64,000 nucleotides of DNA from Paracoccaceae bacterium. GTDB lineage: Bacteria > Pseudomonadota > Alphaproteobacteria > Rhodobacterales > Rhodobacteraceae. This document shows, one piece after another, positions 61,766-64,000 of the stretch. The stretch is taken from NCBI GenBank assembly GCA_016938875.1, contig JAFGTV010000038.1, positions 157,770-221,769 of the forward strand, given 5' to 3'. Made by a program: the position numbers and the translations under genes. Under the pieces are notes generated by a model. That model was not told where the DNA came from. It saw only the letters and a list, made by a program, of their open reading frames with translations, and did no database searches. Position 1 is the first letter of the stretch. Every line of letters starts with the position of its first letter.

Positions 61766-62644
61766 ATGACACAGAGCAGCGGCCTCATGGCCCCCCCGAA
61801 TGGCGCGGATATGCGCCGTCACTACATGGATCTGACCCGGCGCAGGCGGCTTTATTCCGGCCTGGCGCTGATGGTGTTCGTGCTGTTGATGAGTTCGGGC
61901 TTCGTGGTGGCGGATGATCGCAACGCGGGCGGGTTCTGGGACGGGCTGCACAATATCTTTGATTTCCCCTACCAGGTCGTGGCCGAGGCCGGGACCAAGC
62001 TGGACCTGCTGCCCGCTCATCTGGTGCATTTCTGTCCCGCGCTGCTTGAGACGGTGAATATCGCGGCTGTGTCCACCCTGGTGGGGGGGCTGGCGGGGCT
62101 GGTGCTGTCGCTGATGTCGACGCGGGGGCTGGCGCGGTTTCCCCGGCTGATCCCGCTCTTTCGCCGCGCGATGGACGTGATGCGCGCAATGCCCGAGATC
62201 GTGATCGCGCTGGTGCTGATCTTCGTGATGGGCGGTGGGCCGGTGCCGGCGATGATCGCCATCGCGCTGCACACTGCCGGGGCCCTGGGCAAGCTCTTCT
62301 CAGAGGTCAATGAAAACGCCGACATGAAGCCGCTGGAAGGGCTGGAATCGGTCGGCGCGGGCTGGATGCAGCGGATGATGCTGGGGGTGATGCCCCAGGT
62401 CGCGCCGAATTACCTCAGCTATGCGCTGCTGCGCTTCGAGATCAACATTCGCGCCTCGGCGATCCTGGGCTTCGTGGGGGCGGGCGGCATCGGCTATGAG
62501 CTCAAGAACGCCATGTCCTGGGGCCAGGGCAAGTTCGACGAGGCGGCGGCGATCTTCTTGCTGCTGTTCGGCGCGATCGTGCTGTTCGATCAGCTTTCGG
62601 GCCGGGTGCGCACCCGCCTGACCAGGGGCAGGGTCGCGCGATGA
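61766..62644 (+). CDS. phnE: Phosphonate ABC transporter permease PhnE (first)
   Basis: 292 residues, about six helices. PhnE marks: RAMDVMRAMPEIVIALVLIFVMGGGPVPAMIAIALHTAGALGKLFSEVNENADMKPLEGLESVGAGWMQRMMLGVMPQVAPNYLSYALLRFEINIRASAILGFVGAGGIGYEL. It overlaps the second permease by 4 nt. Confidence 0.95.
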   Translation: MTQSSGLMAPPNGADMRRHYMDLTRRRRLYSGLALMVFVLLMSSGFVVADDRNAGGFWDGLHNIFDFPYQVVAEAGTKLDLLPAHLVHFCPALLETVNIAAVSTLVGGLAGLVLSLMSTRGLARFPRLIPLFRRAMDVMRAMPEIVIALVLIFVMGGGPVPAMIAIALHTAGALGKLFSEVNENADMKPLEGLESVGAGWMQRMMLGVMPQVAPNYLSYALLRFEINIRASAILGFVGAGGIGYELKNAMSWGQGKFDEAAAIFLLLFGAIVLFDQLSGRVRTRLTRGRVAR

Positions 62645-63957
62645 CCGATACCACCGCCCTGATCCGCACCGAGGCCCTGGGCCTGATCGCGCGCAAACGG
62701 CTGATCGCCTTTGGCCTGCCCGCGCTGATCCTGGCCTATCTGGCCTATGTCTTCGTGGCCTTCGATCTGCCGGGGCTGGCGGAACGGGCGCGGCTGGACA
62801 ATGCCCGCGCCCTGGTCGCCGACAGCTATAGCTACAAGACCCACGTCACCCGCGACAACCGCTCGGGCGCGGTCAGCATCGCCATCGAGGGCGAGCGCAA
62901 GGGCACCTATCCCCCCGACCGCCCACCTGCCTGGGTCACCCGCGACGGCGACCGGACGACGATTGATCTGGGGCGCGGCCACGTGGTGCAGTTCACCCCA
63001 GACGGGCTGCGCTATGACGTGCCGGGCTTTGGCCCGATCATCGCCACACCCAGCACGGCGCGTGGCGTGATCACCAACCTGGGCGACGATCTGCCCGACT
63101 GGATCAACCGCTCGAAAAACCGCCTGGCGATCAGCACCCCGGCGGGCCGGGTGTCGGTCACCCGCAACCGAACCGAGGTATTTCGCTATTTCAAAGGGTG
63201 GGAGCTGTTCTTCTTCACCCTCGACAGTCCCTATCACGGCCACAGCCTGCGCCAGGTCGCGTTCGGCCCGCGGATCGACCCCGCGCGGCCCAACCTGGTC
63301 GGGGCCTGGGCGGATTTCTGGGGCAACGCGATGTGGCACCACGCCGATGTCGCCTGGGCGATCTTCGAAACGATCCTGATGGCGTTCCTGGGCACCATGG
63401 GGGCGGCGCTGGTGGCGTTGCCGCTGGGCTTTGTGGCGGCGCGCAACTTTACCCCGGTGGCCGGCATCCGGTTCGGCATCCGCCGGGTGTTCGACTTTCT
63501 GCGCGGGGTGGACGCGCTGATCTGGACCATCGTTCTGGCGCGCGCCTTTGGGCCCGGCCCGCTGACCGGGGCGCTGGCGATCCTGATCACCGACACCGGC
63601 ACCTTCGGCAAGATGTTCTCCGAGGCGCTGGAAAACGTCGATGCCAGGCAGATCGAGGGGGTGCAATCCACCGGCGCGCCGCTGGTGTCGCGCTACCGGT
63701 TCGGGGTGATCCCGCAGATCACCCCGGTGCTGCTCAGCCAGACGCTCTATTACCTGGAATCCAACACCCGCAGCGCCACGATCATCGGCGCGATCACCGG
63801 CGGTGGGATCGGCCTGCTGCTGACCCAGGCGATGATCACCCAAAAGGATTGGGAGGAGGTCAGCTATTACATCATCCTGATCATCGCGATGGTAATGCTG
63901 ATGGACTGGCTGTCGGGCCTGCTGCGCCGCCGCCTGATCACGGGCGCGGCCCGCTAG
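62641..63957 (+). CDS. phnE: Phosphonate ABC transporter permease PhnE (second, with N-terminal extension)
   Basis: 438 residues. The C-terminal 240 residues are a standard PhnE permease (RGVDALIWTIVLARAFGPGPLTGALAILITDTGTFGKMFSEALENVDARQIEGVQSTGA...ESNTRSATIIGAITGGGIGLLL). The N-terminal part has one anchor helix (about 22-42) and a roughly 150-residue periplasmic region rich in beta-prone sequence. It forms a heterodimeric channel with the first PhnE. No C-P lyase genes follow within the remaining 43 nt. Confidence 0.93.
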   Translation: MTDTTALIRTEALGLIARKRLIAFGLPALILAYLAYVFVAFDLPGLAERARLDNARALVADSYSYKTHVTRDNRSGAVSIAIEGERKGTYPPDRPPAWVTRDGDRTTIDLGRGHVVQFTPDGLRYDVPGFGPIIATPSTARGVITNLGDDLPDWINRSKNRLAISTPAGRVSVTRNRTEVFRYFKGWELFFFTLDSPYHGHSLRQVAFGPRIDPARPNLVGAWADFWGNAMWHHADVAWAIFETILMAFLGTMGAALVALPLGFVAARNFTPVAGIRFGIRRVFDFLRGVDALIWTIVLARAFGPGPLTGALAILITDTGTFGKMFSEALENVDARQIEGVQSTGAPLVSRYRFGVIPQITPVLLSQTLYYLESNTRSATIIGAITGGGIGLLLTQAMITQKDWEEVSYYIILIIAMVMLMDWLSGLLRRRLITGAAR

Positions 63958-63965
63958 CCGCCCCC

Positions 63966-63988
63966 CTTCTTCTGGTTTAAAATATCCC
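63966..63988 (-). repeat. Dispersed intergenic element GGGATATTT-N4-CCAGAAGAAG, copy 2
   Basis: On the minus strand, GGGATATTT then four bases then CCAGAAGAAG, identical in all 19 fixed positions and spacing to 14165-14187. It lies 8 nt beyond the last phnE stop, preceded on its strand by GCCTCCGGCGG. Confidence 0.7.
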
Positions 63989-64000
63989 CGCCGGAGGCAT

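Overview
The window is GC-rich chromosomal DNA, almost certainly from an alphaproteobacterium of the Rhodobacteraceae/Roseobacter group. Evidence: the linked set NDUFA12 - MlaD - DUF2155 - aat - accC - accB, a GapR-like DUF2312 protein, an ScfR-type regulator, a Paracoccus-type sox cluster with soxCD, and a dispersed GGGATATTT-N4-CCAGAAGAAG intergenic element. The species cannot be named from the sequence alone. I see no prophage, insertion sequence, CRISPR array or rRNA. There is one tRNA gene (Thr-UGU).

Layout. (1) 0.1-7.3 kb, housekeeping: MarR regulator, clpP, clpX, a RidA protein, a complex I accessory subunit, MlaD, DUF2155, and on the minus strand aat, accC and accB. (2) 7.5-19.3 kb: the full reductive pyrimidine degradation pathway (two-subunit dihydropyrimidine dehydrogenase, dihydropyrimidinase, N-carbamoyl-beta-alanine amidohydrolase, an omega-amino acid transaminase), an RutR-like regulator with two RutR-box-like sites, and an NMT1/ThiY-like ABC importer. 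(3) 19.3-20.4 kb: a small lipoprotein behind a perfect FNR box, and a HAD phosphatase. (4) 20.5-33.8 kb: acs and a branched-chain-amino-acid-type ABC transporter on the minus strand, divergent from scfR, a stand-alone receiver, a small two-helix membrane protein, an SLC5-fused histidine kinase and an orphan FliM/FliN-domain protein. (5) 33.9-36.3 kb: a sulfide/persulfide detoxification operon (MBL persulfide dioxygenase-like, two half-size YeeE/YedE proteins, DUF442). (6) 36.4-42.9 kb: a DksA-like zinc finger protein, small unknowns, a degenerate FadB/FadJ-like fusion, DUF2312, a degenerate sulfotransferase-like protein, an orphan Fe(III)-type permease and tRNA-Thr. (7) 43.2-48.0 kb: two sulfotransferases around a 2-bp junction with an 896-residue adenylation-carrier-SGNH protein. 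(8) 48.2-59.2 kb: the sox cluster, with DUF1624-soxT-soxR-glcG-soxS on the minus strand and soxVWXYZABCD on the plus strand. (9) 59.3-64 kb: a flavin reductase and a phosphonate-type importer phnCDEE.

How the genes work together. The pyd block is a self-contained route from uracil/thymine to beta-alanine/3-aminoisobutyrate and semialdehyde, with its own regulator and probable importer. The sox block encodes full thiosulfate oxidation to sulfate. It carries the thiol-redox maintenance proteins SoxS, SoxV and SoxW and a SoxR/SqrR-type repressor whose two cysteines have the SqrR spacing. A shared sequence lies in both the soxS-soxV and soxW-soxX promoters. An intrinsic terminator followed by a palindrome separates soxXYZA from soxBCD. 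The SLC5 kinase block next to acs resembles the CrbS/CbrA sensory logic for acetate or short-chain acid use.

The least explained part is 43.2-48.0 kb. A single-chain protein there combines the three activities that DltA, DltC and a DltD-like SGNH enzyme carry separately, and it is coupled to sulfotransferases. I regard this as the best candidate for an undescribed system in the window.
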